Origin: Sipunculus nudus
Taxonomy: Eukaryota > Annelida > Sipuncula > Golfingiida > Sipunculidae
Assembly (NCBI GenBank): GCA_026874595.1
Contig: CM049315.1
Span: 68,335,916 to 68,399,915, forward strand
Direction of reading: 5' to 3'
Length of the DNA: 64,000 nucleotides
Both the position numbers and the translations under genes were made by a program. Shown piece by piece: positions 41,601 to 63,986 of the stretch. The number at the start of each line of letters is the position of its first letter. Position 1 is the first letter of the stretch. Under the pieces are notes generated by a model. It was given only the letters and a program-made list of their open reading frames with translations, was not told the origin of the DNA and ran no database searches.

Positions 41601-44600
41601 TAAACACAAAAGTCAGTATACAAAGATTAATAAGACAATTAAAAAGATAGTAACAATCAGAAGCACCAGTAATACAAATGTTTTTTTAAGTCATACAGTA
41701 ATACATTTAAAACAAGTGACACAGGGGTCATGACGCTCAGCTGACCAGGAAGACATTGACAGAAGTAATTTTATCATCTGAATGTCAAATTTGAATGAAA
41801 TACTTTTTCCAAACTTGACCTTTTGTATAAAATCATCCAATATTCATTGGGGTACTATGGAGCTCTGTAGCATGAAGGATATGGGTAACAGACACCTATT
41901 TTCAAGGTTTACAAGATGACTTTTCAGGGGTCTCCCAGCATGTCAAAAAATAAAATTCTAGGTCCAGTTATTATGATTTGTGCCCTGTTAACAAATCCAA
42001 ATGTTTATTCTGGGGGGTATTTCAAAGCCGCATAGGATGAAGGATATGGGTAACAGAGATGAAATTTCAGGTGCACAAGGAGACTTTTCAGGGGCCTCCC
42101 AGCATATCAAGAAAGGAGATCCTAGGTAAAGTCATTATAATTTGTGCTCTGTTAACAGATGACCAAATCTTTATTCTGGGGAGTACTTCGGAGCCCCAGA
42201 GCATGAAGGATATGGGTAACAGGGACCTTATTTCGGGTTTCCATGTAGACCTTTTATGGGCTTCCCTGGAGGTGAGGACAGAAGATTCTAGGTCCAGTCA
42301 TTATGATTTGTGCCCTGTTAATATATGACCAAATCTTTATTCTGGGGGGTACTTCAGAGCCACATAGCTCACAGAATATGGGTAACAGGGACCTTATTTC
42401 GGGTTTCCATGTAGACCTTTTATGGGCTTCCCTGGAGGTGAGGAAAGAAGATTCTAGGTCCAGTCATTATGATTTGTGCCCTGTTTACAGATGACCAAAT
42501 GTTTAAAGATCATAAAAGTAGAGAAAAAAAATTGTAAAAAATAAAAAAAAATAAAGCTGGCGCCACCAATCTCCAGAAATTGATGAAACACTCCATGATC
42601 AATATCCATGCAAAGAATCATGGTGATTAATGCATTAGTTGTTCAGATACTTGAGCTTTTGTATTAAATTTTGCATTATTCTGGGGGGTACTTCAGAACC
42701 CCATAGCTCGAAGAATATAGGTCACAGTGACCTAATTTCAGGTTTACAAGGAGAATTTCCATAGACCTCCCAGGATGTCAAGTAAGAAGATTCCAGGTCT
42801 AGCGGTTACGATTTGTGCCCTGTTAACAGACAGACGCCTGGATGGCCGGACGGACGACGGACAAAAGGTGATCCTACTTTCAGTCAGCTGAGCTAAAAAT
42901 TGAAAAAATACAGGTGGCGCCACCAGAATGCAGAAACTGATGAAACATTTCATGATCAATATCCATGCAAAGAATCATGGTGATCAATATAATAATTGTT
43001 CAGATACTTGAGCTTTTGTATCAAATTTTCCATTATTCTGGGGGGTACTTCGGAGCCCCATAGCTCAGAGGTTATGGGTAACAGAGACCTAATTTCAAGT
43101 TTTTAAGGAAACTTTTCATGGGCCTCTCAGCATGTCAAGAGAGAAGATTCTAGGTCCAGTTGTTACGATTTGTGCCATGTTAACAGATGACCGCATCTTA
43201 TGAGGTCTCAAAAATAGAGAAAAAAATTCGTAAAAATAAAAAAAATACAGGTGGCGCCACCATACTGCAGAAACTGATGACACATTCCATGATCAATATC
43301 CATGCAAAGAATCATGGTGATCACTGCAATAGTTGTTTAGATACTTGAGCTTTTGTATCAAATTGTCCATTATTCTGAGGGATACTTCAGATGACTTACA
43401 GTCAGCTGAGCTAAAAACACTTAATGGTCAATATCCATGCAAAGAATCATGATGATCTCCGTATTAGTTGTTCAGATACTTCAGCTTTTGTATCAAATTG
43501 TCCATTATTCTGAGGGATACTTCAGAGTCCTATAGCTTGAAGGATATGGGTAACAGAGACCTAATTTCAAGTTTCCACAGGCACTCTTCATGGGCCTACT
43601 TGCATGACAAGAATGAAGTTTCTAGGTCCAGTTGTTGCAATTTGTACCCTCTTGATAGATAACATAGGTGGCACCACCAGTCTGCAGAAACTGATGGAAC
43701 ATCTCATAATCAATATGTATGCCAAAAATCGTGACCATCAGTGATGTAGTTATTGAGATATTGAAGTTTTTGTATGAAATTTTTGACTACTCTGGGGGGG
43801 TACTTTGGGGCCCCATAGCTCAAAGGATATGGGTAACAGAGACCTAATTTCTGGTTTCCATGGAGACTTTTCATAGGTCTTCTAGTGTGTTGAGAATGAA
43901 GATTCTAGGTCCAGTCATTACTATTTGTGCCATGCTAACAGATGACAGCATCCTTAAAGGTCTCAAAAATAGAGGAAAAAATCGTAAAAAATCGAACGAT
44001 ACAGGTGGCGCCACCAGTCTGCAGGAACAGATGACACATCTCATGATCAATAGTTATGCCACAAATCATGACCATCATTCAAGTAGTTATTGAGATATTG
44101 ACGTTTTTGTATGAAATTTTTTACTTTTCTTGGGGGTACTTTAGGGCTCCATAGCTCGAAGAATATGGGTAACAGAGACCTAATTTTGGTTTCTATGGAT
44201 ACTTTTCATAGGTCTCTCAGTGTGTCGAGAATGAAGATTCTAGGTCCAGTCGTTATGATTTGTGCCACGTTAACAGATGACAGCATCCTTAAAGGTCTCA
44301 AAAATAGAGGAAAAAATCTTAAAAAATCAAACAATACAGGTGGCGCCACAAGTCTGCCGGAACTGATGGAACATCTCATAATCAATATGTATGCCAAAAA
44401 TCATGACCATCAGTGATGTAGTTATTGAGATATTGAAGTTTTTGTATGAAATTTTTGACTACTCTTGGGGGGGGGGGGGAGGGGGTACTTTGGGGCCCCA
44501 TAGCTCGAAGGATATGGTTAACAGAGACCTAATTTCTGGTTTCCAAGGATATTTTTCATGGACCTCTCAGTGTATCAAGAATGAAGATTCTAGGTCCAGT

Positions 44601-47600
44601 CGTTACGATTTGTGCCATGCTAACAGATGATAGCATCCTTAAAGGTCTCAAAAATAGAGGAAAAAATCGTAAAAAATCGAACAATAAAGGTGGCACCACC
44701 AGTCTGCAGGAAGTGATGACACATCTCATGATCAATAGTTATGCCACAAATCATGACCATCAGTCAAGTAGTTAATGAGATATTGAAGTTTTTGTATGAA
44801 ATTTTTTACTTTTCTTGGGGGTAATTTGGGGCTCCATAGCTCGAAGAATATGGGTAACAGAGACCTAATTTCTGGTTTCCATGGAGACGTTTCATAGGTC
44901 TCTCAGTGTGTCAAGAATGAAGATTCTAGGTCCAGTCTTTACGATTTGTGCCTTGTTAACAGATGTTTACATTTTGAAAGGTCTCAAAAATAGAGAAAAA
45001 AATTCGTAAAAAATTGAACGATACAGGTGGCGCCACCAGTCTGCAGGAAGTGATGGAACATCTCATGATCAATATGTATGACAAAAATCATGACCATCAG
45101 TCAAGTATTTAATGAGATATTGAAGTTTTTGTTTGAAATTTTTTACTTTCTTGGGGGTAGTTTGGGGCCCCATAGCTGGAAGGATATGGGTAACAGAGAC
45201 CTAATTTCTGGTTTCCATGGAGACTTTTCATAGGTCTCTCAGTGTGTGGAGAATGAAGATTCTAAGTCCAGTCATTACGATTTGTGCCTTGTTAAAAATG
45301 TTCACATTTTTAAAGGTCTCAAAAATAGAGAAAAAAATTCGTAAAAAATCGAAAAATACAGGTGGCGCCACCAGTCTTCAGGAACTGATGAAACCTCTCA
45401 TGATCAATATGTATGCCAAAAATCATGACCATCAGTCAAGTAGTTAATGAGATATTGAAGTTTTTGTATGAAATTTTGGACTTTTCTGGGGGGTACTTTG
45501 GGGCCCCATAGCTCGAAGGATATGGGTAACAGAGACCTAATTTCTGGTTTCCAAGGAGATTTTTCATGGATGTCAAGTAAGAAGATTCCAGTTCTAGCGG
45601 TTACGATTTGTGCCTGGTTAACGGACAGACAGACGGACAGACGGACAGACAGCCAGACGGACGACGGACAAAGAGTGATCGCTATAGCTCAGATGACTTT
45701 CAGTCAGCTGAGCTAAAAATCACTTGCACATTTTCATTTGAAATTTGTAAAGTGTCAGACTTTGGCTTCTCATATACAGTTACTTATGTGCAAGTCTGAC
45801 AATGTTCCAATGTGAATATGATGATATGAAGTCTTTATTCAACAGTTGAGAGGTGGACCATAAAGTGCACTACAGAAAAATTTGTTCAACAGACATGACA
45901 TCATAGTTACATATTCCTTGACTTTTAGTTTCTTAATAAATTCTTAATAATTCTTTTTTTTTAATAAAAGCTGATTGGTGACCTGACATTGAAGTGTACA
46001 ATCACTGTCAATGATGACATCTGAATATGTTTACCAAAATCACTTGGCTTTGTGGAGGATGATTAAACAGAGTTCTATTCTGAGATTACCAAACAGATCT
46101 GTTTGTATTTATCTCACTTGGCAAAACCAGTTTAAGCTTTAGTGATTGTTATCACCATCTGAACAAAATTTATAATAATGCAGTGGCAGGCCAAAGTCAG
46201 TGGCATCAAGGGATAATGATTACTGTCCATTGCAGGTCTTTATGAAAACAATACAAGGGAGGCCAAATGAATGGTAGACCCAGTTGTGGCTCTGTTGTTA
46301 ACACAGAGCCACAGGGCCCTGCCTTCATTTATCCTGCAGACGGGAATGCATGCATCTTCTGATGATGCACCCAGTTTAAGTACATGCATCTTATCTTAAG
46401 TGTGGTGAACTGGGGCGATTGTTTCAGAGTGTGGTGTGCAGTGCATGTTACATCATCACTGCTGTGAGTGTCCTTGTAACTGGCTACACATGAAAGCTGG
46501 CTACATGGGTTGTTACCAGGGTTACGCACTGGATTGTTTCAGGTCGGCCAGGTGCATGTGACACATATCAGCTGGGTGGGTCAGGAAGTTAGCAGTGTTG
46601 ATGTGACACCTGCACTGCACATCACTGACTGAAACAATCATCCTGGCTTACCATCGTCTAACAGTGCACGTTCCAATCCCATGAAGGCAGGGACCTTTGG
46701 CTCTGTCTTTACAACAGAGCCACATCCGGGTCTTAAATGACGGGGTGGTGTCCAAAGTTCTCTTTTTTTTATCAAAATATTGGAAACAACTTGTTTTCAA
46801 AGCATTTCTCTGTCTGTCTCAACAGACCAGTTCTTGTCAATCTCTGAAACCTACTGAATGAAATGCTACGATGTATCTGAAGATTTTAAATAACTACTTC
46901 ATAATACCTTGACCAGAGTCACCAGATACACCAAATGCTCTCTTGCATACTTGCATTTAATTATGATTTAGAAAACAAGTAGCCCATGGGCCATGGTGCT
47001 CAGCTGCATTTGACATACAGATGATAAGCATTTATTAATTAATGATGTTATATTACTGAATTTTTATACTAATTTTTTTATGTTTGTGCAGAATAACCAT
47101 GTATTTGACATAAGGCAATTTCCTTAGAAAAAGTATAATGTAGTTTTAATCAAAGTGCTTCATGCCATACTGGAAATGGAATAAAATCTGGAGGTAGAAG
47201 GTTGGGTGTCATGGCAAGTAAACTAAAATCTGGATGTCCGCAGTCAGATGCCATATAAAATCCAACAATCAGAAGCCAAATGTCAATACTGGATACACTA
47301 CTAAATTCTGATATAATACAGATTAGGAATAAAAATTTATTGCATTAAATATAAATATACTGCATTGTATTGTGTTATATTATGATGTATTATATTATAT
47401 ATATAATTAAATATATCACATATAATATTTGATTTCAACTGAATGTAAAATTTTCCAAATTAATTCAATGTATTAATAATAAAAATATTTTTGCTAAATG
47501 CCCAAAATCTTATTTATATATGATAGAAAATTAACAACAAATTTATTAAGTCTTTTTATCACATATGATGATGAAAACTATTTTTTATATGGCATCATTT

Positions 47601-49531
47601 TTACTTTCATCTCTTTTCTTTTACTCTTCCCCTTTTTTCAGTCTTTCTCTGTCTCTCTTTATTATTTCATTCTTTCATCATTTCTTTCTTTTTATTATAT
47701 CTTTCTTTCTTTATTTCTCTTTTTTCTCCTTATCATTCTACTTCTCTCATTCTATCTATTTCTTTCTCTACTTCTCTTTCTTTCTTTCGTTCATTCCATT
47801 TCTCTTTCTATCACTCATCCCTCAATTATTTCTTCCTTTATTTGTTCTCTCCTTTCACTCTTTCTCTCATTCTCTCTTAATCTTCAATTCTCCTTTTTCC
47901 TTTATCTTTTCAATTCTCCTCATTTATCTATCTTTTCTGTTTCTTTACCAATTCATCTAAGTCTTTCTATCTCTCATTCTTTCTGCCCTTCTTTCTCTTC
48001 TTTTGTTCTTTCTTTCTTTCTCTTTTCTTCTATCTTTCTGTTTTTTGTTCTCTATTTTTTCATTCTTTCTTTCTTTATCTTTTATTTCTTTTCATTTATC
48101 TTTCTTTTTTCTCCTATTCATCTGTGTCCTACCTATTGCTTTCTTTCCTTCTCTCTGTCCTTCACTCTCTCTTTTTTAATCAACATTTATCTATCTTTCT
48201 TTCTCTATCTCTTTTTCTTCCACTCTCCTTCTCATTTTCAATGTTTAACTTGCTAATGCCAATCAAGGTCCAATGATCAAATTATTATTAACAATAACAA
48301 CAGGGCCTTTGTGACTTAAAACACATCAAAACACACTTCAAACACATCATAGCTTTTACATTGACCCCTGTATATGCTGAACCTAAGCGCGAGTTGAATG
48401 TGTAGATCTTGTTTGACTCATTTGAGTACCTTTTTTCCATCCGAGTTACTATATAAACCCTAGCACCCCAATGACTAACCCTCTCACTTATGTCTAATAG
48501 TCATACATATAACATCAACTACTGGGTAAATGGCAGGTAAAAGAAGATGTCCAGTTAGAAAATGCAAGTAAATCTGACAATTCCAGCTTTTATTGAAGAT
48601 TTTTGTTCATTACATGTCTGGAAATCTCTGGCTAAAGTTGACACATTTCACATATATTCCATCATACTCTTACTATTTATTGAATAAAATATATTAATAA
48701 AATGGATATGTTATAATATATCTTTCACAAATCAAATATATCGTTTAATTAATGATTCTATCCTTAATATTTAATACATAATAAATTCATATGGCTCAGC
48801 AAAGTTCAAAGGGTATGGTTCTTAGTCTTCCTTGAGCGCCCTCTGTTGTGTCAATCAGTCATAATTCCAAGTGGTATGGCTGGATCACACACATATGCAC
48901 TCACTTCTGGTATGGCAGAAGTGTTGACATTTGTGCCATACTGGTATGGCATGAAGCCGGCATATTTTAAGTCTGTCCCAATTTTGTTTTAACGTATTAT
49001 TATAGGCTTAATGAGCACTTGCAGATACAATGGCGCTATGGGGTGATAAGTCAGACCCGAGCTATGATATGTTTCGCCTTAAAGGCAAAACCATCAGCAG
49101 CACCTTTAATCTCACTTTCTGACAGACTTATTTACATATTGGAGATTGTTTACAGCCTATAATAATTATTAATATTGGTACAGTCTACAGATACTGCTAG
49201 GTGCATCGCATGTGCTGCTGTTGAAGCCCTTGGCAATTCCCAGCCTTTATGTGTTTAGCACAAAGGCACTTCCATTGCCCAATTTTCCCTGTCAACAGTG
49301 TTATTGGTGTGGAGTGCACGAAGTATCCATAACGATTGCAAGGTTATCGTTTGAGAGACGTAAAATTAGACGAGGCGATGAGCGATAATTCAAGAAATTA
49401 GTAAACGCTCATGATTGAATAAACCAGTGATCAAACTTTGTATTTACACATATCATGTGTTGTCCTCTGACAACATAAGACGCATGGCATTTGACAGGAT
49501 GTTTTTATTTGACACAAAAACATACTAACAT
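23496..49531 (-). CDS. WBP4: WBP4/FBP21-like WW-domain splicing factor (complete, 9 exons)
   Basis: Spliced CDS of 1,056 nt encoding 351 aa; human WBP4 is about 376 aa. Exons (high to low): 49531-49530, 41519-41447, 40964-40902, 40337-40266, 33613-33529, 31259-31098, 28642-28512, 27706-27441, 23697-23496. All join in frame at GT-AG sites. Order of parts: N-terminal MADYWKSQPKK signature; U1-type C2H2 zinc finger with ligands C13, C16, H30, H36; a charged helical stretch; one WW domain at about 132-162 (W134, W156, P158); an acidic and IPLP-rich segment; a C-terminal block from PEDVDL to FKKRK-rich end. In the known family this nuclear protein joins the spliceosome, with the WW domains binding proline-rich splicing factors. 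Odd: only one WW domain is found where human WBP4 has two. The start codon is split between exons 1 and 2. It faces L3MBTL2 across a shared promoter. Confidence 0.93.
23740..23920. mobile_element. Mariner-type MITE M1 in WBP4 intron 8
   Basis: TA-flanked element with ends CAGTGAAACCTC and GATGTTTTACTG (TA at 23,740-23,741 and 23,919-23,920). Contains complementary 'GTGGTC' blocks. It ends 42 bp upstream of the WBP4 exon 9 acceptor. Confidence 0.72.
24420..27395 (+). repeat. Family B repeat interrupted by element A3
   Basis: Family B sequence (GGTGACCTCTGATCTCATTA...) runs to 24,543, stops, and resumes at 27,007 (CATAGGATTTTTGGTAAGT...), ending with a GGGCGGACGGTGGG tail near 27,357-27,395. 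Joining the flanks restores the family B consensus. Confidence 0.75.
24544..27006 (+). mobile_element. Hairpin-ended element A3 (2.46 kb), inverted partner of A6
   Basis: 5' end AACAAGTGACCCATCGGTCA then TGACGCTCAGCTG; 3' end with ACGG/GGCCGG-rich run (26,890-26,960) and the sequence AAGTCAGCTGAGCTAA. Contains four DR1-type TGACCTTGACCTTTGACC blocks (26,214; 26,355; 26,488; 26,632). Very similar over its whole length to the inverse of 51,961-54,359, so relatively young. An open frame at 24,640-24,846 (minus) is shared with the partner copy but is not coding by any family I know. Confidence 0.75.
27441..27706 (-). CDS. WBP4: WBP4 exon 8: acidic, IPLP-repeat linker and YGAWETIQEE
   Basis: 266 bp, acceptor tctgcag, donor gtatgt chosen because it leaves in phase 2 and joins exon 9 as EEV-PEDVDL. 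It encodes an acidic segment with three IPLP motifs, then PGAYGAWETIQEE, equivalent to the NPYGEWQEIKQEV block of human WBP4. The IPLP motifs resemble proline ligands of WW domains, so an internal contact is conceivable (inference). A dispersed repeat ends about 46 bp beyond the donor. Confidence 0.9.
28249..28427. mobile_element. Mariner-type MITE M2 in WBP4 intron 7
   Basis: TACAGTAAAACCTC at the left, TTTCGAGGTTTGACTGT at the right, same family as M1; right TA lost. Confidence 0.62.
28512..28642 (-). CDS. WBP4: WBP4 exon 7: second half of WW domain
   Basis: 131 bp, acceptor tttcag, donor gtaggt, leaving in phase 0. It opens ESVWEKPVKF, completing the WW domain with the second Trp (156) and the conserved Pro (158), then runs into a Ser/Glu/Asp-rich linker. 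The codons near 28,564-28,580 also contain a CTCF-like core on the minus strand. Confidence 0.92.
28930..29470. repeat. Dispersed repeat family D, copy 1
   Basis: About 500 bp similar to 32,400-32,900: both have TTATTGAAATTTATCAT, CAAGCATAAAT..GTGTTTTATGGG, GATGTCACTCC, TTGTTGTTTGTT.TGTTTATAGTCAAG and CAGATTTAATTA in the same order. No coding frame seen. Confidence 0.65.
29940..30092 (-). repeat. tRNA-derived SINE fragment
   Basis: Minus strand: GGCTTTCAGGGGTAGAGCAC (A-box-like) then CTGTGAGTTTTAATCTCAGC (B-box-like), the layout of a tRNA-derived SINE head, followed by body sequence to about 29,940. Confidence 0.55.
31098..31259 (-). CDS. WBP4: WBP4 exon 6: acidic linker and first half of WW domain
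   Basis: 162 bp, phase 1 in and out, acceptor tcgaaag, donor gtcagt. It encodes an acidic Ser/Glu run followed by GEWYEALSDQGYIYYWNTVS, the first two strands of a WW domain (first signature Trp at residue 134, aromatic cluster YIYYW). A mariner-type MITE ends 44 bp upstream of this acceptor. Confidence 0.92.
31304..31481. mobile_element. Mariner-type MITE M3 in WBP4 intron 5
   Basis: Ends TACAGGATAACC and TTCCACTGTA with several internal GTGGTCTT/AAGACCACC complementary blocks; family of M1/M2. It ends 44 bp upstream of the exon 6 acceptor. Confidence 0.66.
32400..32905. repeat. Dispersed repeat family D, copy 2
   Basis: Second copy of the ~500-bp repeat seen at 28,930-29,470, same orientation, both within WBP4 introns. 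Confidence 0.65.
33529..33613 (-). CDS. WBP4: WBP4 exon 5: linker before the WW domain
   Basis: 85 bp, acceptor tttcag, donor gtagag, leaving in phase 1. It encodes AALEALKRDVAADPSMAQRY and GVRLKQKT. Frame continuity on both sides and the position (aligned with the AAALKAYQEDLKRLG region of vertebrate WBP4) support it. Confidence 0.85.
33816..33838. repeat. C homopolymer
   Basis: Twenty-three consecutive C residues. Confidence 0.95.
33880..37385 (+). repeat. Repeat family E (tandem GACCTTGAAAAATGCATCAAGG), split by element A4
   Basis: Three ~150-bp units with GTGACCTTGAAAAATGCATC at 34,038, 34,193 and ~34,338, then a palindrome GGTGGCGCCACC at 34,491 and TATTCAAGGTCAAGG. The sequence breaks at 34,913 and continues at 37,130 with a closely similar TATTCAAGGTCAAGGACACT. 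Confidence 0.6.
34914..37129 (+). mobile_element. Hairpin-ended element A4 (2.2 kb) with an internal 3' end
   Basis: 5' end AACAAGTAACCCAGGGGTCA then TGACGCTCAGCTGA. It carries ~240-340 bp tandem cores (GGGGGGTACTTCGGAGCCCC, GATTCTAGGTCCAGTC, GTTACGATTTGTGCCCTGTT, GGTGGCGCCACC). A complete hairpin terminus ends CTAA at 36,101, but homology to A5 runs through it. Final terminus CTAA at 37,126-37,129. Lies in WBP4 intron 4. Confidence 0.75.
37386..38139. other. Intronic stretch, no gene
   Basis: Starts with a solitary diverged 5' end of the hairpin-ended family (AACAAGGGACCTATGG at 37,394). Otherwise AT-rich intron of WBP4. Confidence 0.45.
38141..38505 (+). repeat. tRNA-derived SINE, near full length
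   Basis: Head with GTGGCATAATGGTTAAGGG (A-box-like) and GGTTTTGGGTTGGCGTCCC (B-box-like), body, and a CCTTTACCTTTACC-type simple tail. A 5'-truncated relative occurs at 40,590-40,795. Confidence 0.72.
39040..39265 (+). repeat. Degraded hairpin-ended element terminus
   Basis: GGACATCTAACTCTAGGTAG, ATATGTAGGACCAACAGTTT and a GACAAAGGACAACCTCTATA end resemble the 3' parts of A1/A2 but with many changes. An old copy. Confidence 0.5.
40085..40150. mobile_element. Partial MITE
   Basis: TACAGTAATGCCTCATTGTG and TCAAAGTTGAAGGGCC resemble the left half of the MITE at 63,800; the right half is not evident. Confidence 0.4.
40266..40337 (-). CDS. WBP4: WBP4 exon 4: charged helix
   Basis: 72 bp, phase 0-0, acceptor tttcag, donor gtatct. 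It encodes a Lys/Glu-rich helix (VRKKSVDDAKKKAELNES, ending AMEK), corresponding to the region after the zinc finger in vertebrate WBP4. Confidence 0.88.
40590..40795 (+). repeat. 5'-truncated SINE
   Basis: Shares ATGCTCCCCAAAGGGATGAG, GAAAGCTACAAGAATGAACA and GTCAGTGATATCAGACTA with the 38,141-38,505 SINE, and a CTTTAACCTTTTA tail, in the same order; lacks the tRNA head. Confidence 0.65.
40902..40964 (-). CDS. WBP4: WBP4 exon 3: zinc-finger HxxxxxH half
   Basis: 63 bp, phase 0 at both ends, acceptor atttag, donor gtaatt. It encodes SVDFHERGKRHKENVQKRLEE, giving the two zinc-binding histidines (H30, H36) and the start of the basic helix. Matches the SVEFHERGKNHKENV block of the family. Confidence 0.92.
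41447..41519 (-). CDS. WBP4: WBP4 exon 2: zinc-finger CxxC half
   Basis: 73 bp between acceptor tttacag and donor gtgagt. It encodes ADYWKSQPKK then CSYCKCWIADNKA, the first half of the U1-type zinc finger (C13, C16). It is nearly identical to the start of vertebrate WBP4. It enters after two bases of the ATG and leaves in phase 0. Confidence 0.93.
41711..45716 (+). mobile_element. Hairpin-ended element A5 (4.0 kb), long tandem-core copy
   Basis: 5' end AACAAGTGACACAGGGGTCA then TGACGCTCAGCTGA; final ACGG/ACAG-rich run (45,620-45,672) and hairpin closing CTAA at 45,713-45,716. Internal 3' termini remain at 42,896 and 43,414. About ten ~337-bp cores, each with a GGTGGCGCCACC-type palindrome (42,912; 43,249; 43,669; 44,003; 44,339; 44,690; 45,027; 45,361). 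The first ~1.2 kb is nearly identical to A4. Sits in WBP4 intron 1, just upstream of exon 2 on the transcript. Confidence 0.78.
44467..44485. repeat. G-rich homopolymer within A5
   Basis: Run of G interrupted by one A. Confidence 0.9.
46276..46733. mobile_element. Foldback element (458 bp) with long imperfect inverted repeats
   Basis: Left end AGACCCAGTTGTGGCTCTGT pairs with the inverse of the right end (AGACCCGGATGTGGCTCTGT). The arms continue with CCCTGCCTTCAT and, further in, GATTGTTTCAG...GTGCAGTGCA on both sides. Each end also has its own small hairpin (GTGGCTCTGT/ACAGAGCCAC). No frame inside. A MITE or foldback transposon; target duplication not clear. Confidence 0.72.
46974..47010 (+). 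repeat. Solitary 5' end of hairpin-ended family
   Basis: AACAAGTAGCCCATGGGCCA then TGGTGCTCAGCTG; no matching 3' end found nearby. Confidence 0.5.
47590..48242. repeat. 650-bp pyrimidine-rich (CT/TTTC) tract
   Basis: Almost pure C/T on the plus strand with degenerate TTTC/TCTC repeats. It creates a 252-codon Ser/Phe/Leu frame that is a composition artefact. Lies in WBP4 intron 1; long purine/pyrimidine tracts can form triplex DNA. Confidence 0.88.
48243..49529. other. WBP4 intron 1 near promoter, no gene
   Basis: No coding signal. Contains a hairpin CACTTCTG...CAGAAGTG at 48,902-48,923 and GAGCGCCCTCTGTTG at ~48,835, close to a CTCF-type core on the minus strand. Confidence 0.4.
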
Positions 49532-49618
49532 CGGTTGAAGTGTTCTCTTCTTCTTGTTTACAAATTTCAGTACAGCACGTGTCGCGAGGTATTCTGGGAA
49601 TGTAAACCATCGTGTCAT
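49530..49618 (-). CDS. WBP4: WBP4 exon 1 (5' leader; first two bases of the ATG)
   Basis: The exon must end in AT because exon 2 opens with G GCT GAT TAT TGG, and the family begins MADYW. In the GC-richer promoter region the minus strand reads CAACCGAT followed by gttagt, a usable donor, at 49529; joining gives ATGGCTGAT. The true transcription start is not visible; 49,618 is only the position of an upstream ATG. That ATG is in frame with MADYWK through 29 further sense codons, so either this is 5' UTR or there is a 29-residue N-terminal extension. The donor is weaker than GTAAGT, so this exon is less certain than the others. Confidence 0.6.
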
Positions 49619-49869
49619 GTGAAACAGCTTTTATGATTGGCTATTATTTCCGCCAACACGTTCTGAAAATATATGTCAATCAAAATATTGGCCAATCAAA
49701 TGATTTGTTATTAAAGAGGGAAGTCCGATCATTTTCACGCATGCTCCGTGCGCTCAGCTTTTGTTGACTAGTAGTAGAGGCTCCGTATTCGTATGAAATT
49801 TGTCCAGAAACCATTTACAGTTTATCTGCTGTATGCCTGTCATTGGTATTCAGCAGTGAAACCACCATA
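49532..49869. promoter_or_regulatory. Bidirectional promoter between WBP4 and L3MBTL2
   Basis: About 340 bp separate the start codons of two divergent genes. Visible elements: reversed CCAAT box (ATTGG) at 49,636-49,640, CCAAT at 49,692-49,696, E-box CACGTG at 49,576-49,581 next to TCGCGA at 49,582-49,587 (part of the CTCGCGAGA-type motif), and a CG-containing stretch near 49,735-49,755 partly resembling an NRF1 site. No TATA box. CCAAT pairs and CG motifs are typical of housekeeping bidirectional promoters. Part of this span will be 5' UTR of both genes. Confidence 0.6.
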
Positions 49870-63660
<13,791 letters not shown>

Positions 63661-63799
63661 TAAACATGGGAAAAAGATATTAACCTGTTGCCATAAACCC
63701 TTGAATTCTTTCATGTGGAAAAATTTTTAAATTTTAATATTAAAATTGATGGTGGCAGTAACTCTTTGTCCCTCAACTGAACTGTGGATACTCATTTTA

Positions 63800-63986
63800 T
63801 ACAGTGAACCTTCTTGTGTCAAAGTTGTCATGACCCTCAGAAAACTTTGACACATCTGAGGTTCATCACAAGCGGGTTTAATTTGGTTATAATGTAACTA
63901 GAGTTGTCTGTAATATCAAGTCTGTAGCTTCGACATAAGCGGGGTATTTGACTTAAGCAAGTTCAACACAACAAGGTTTTACTGTA
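63800..63986. mobile_element. Mariner-type MITE M5 in L3MBTL2 intron 9
   Basis: TACAGTGAACCTTCTTGTGTC-like left end and inverted ACAACAAGGTTTTACTGTA right end, TA at the edges; contains AACTTTGACAC/TTCGACATAAG blocks. Confidence 0.72.

Noticed and set aside
47498-48256. 252-codon open frame on plus
   Set aside because: It is almost only Ser/Phe/Leu/Ile, caused by the pyrimidine-rich tract; no domain, and a second frame is open across the same tract.
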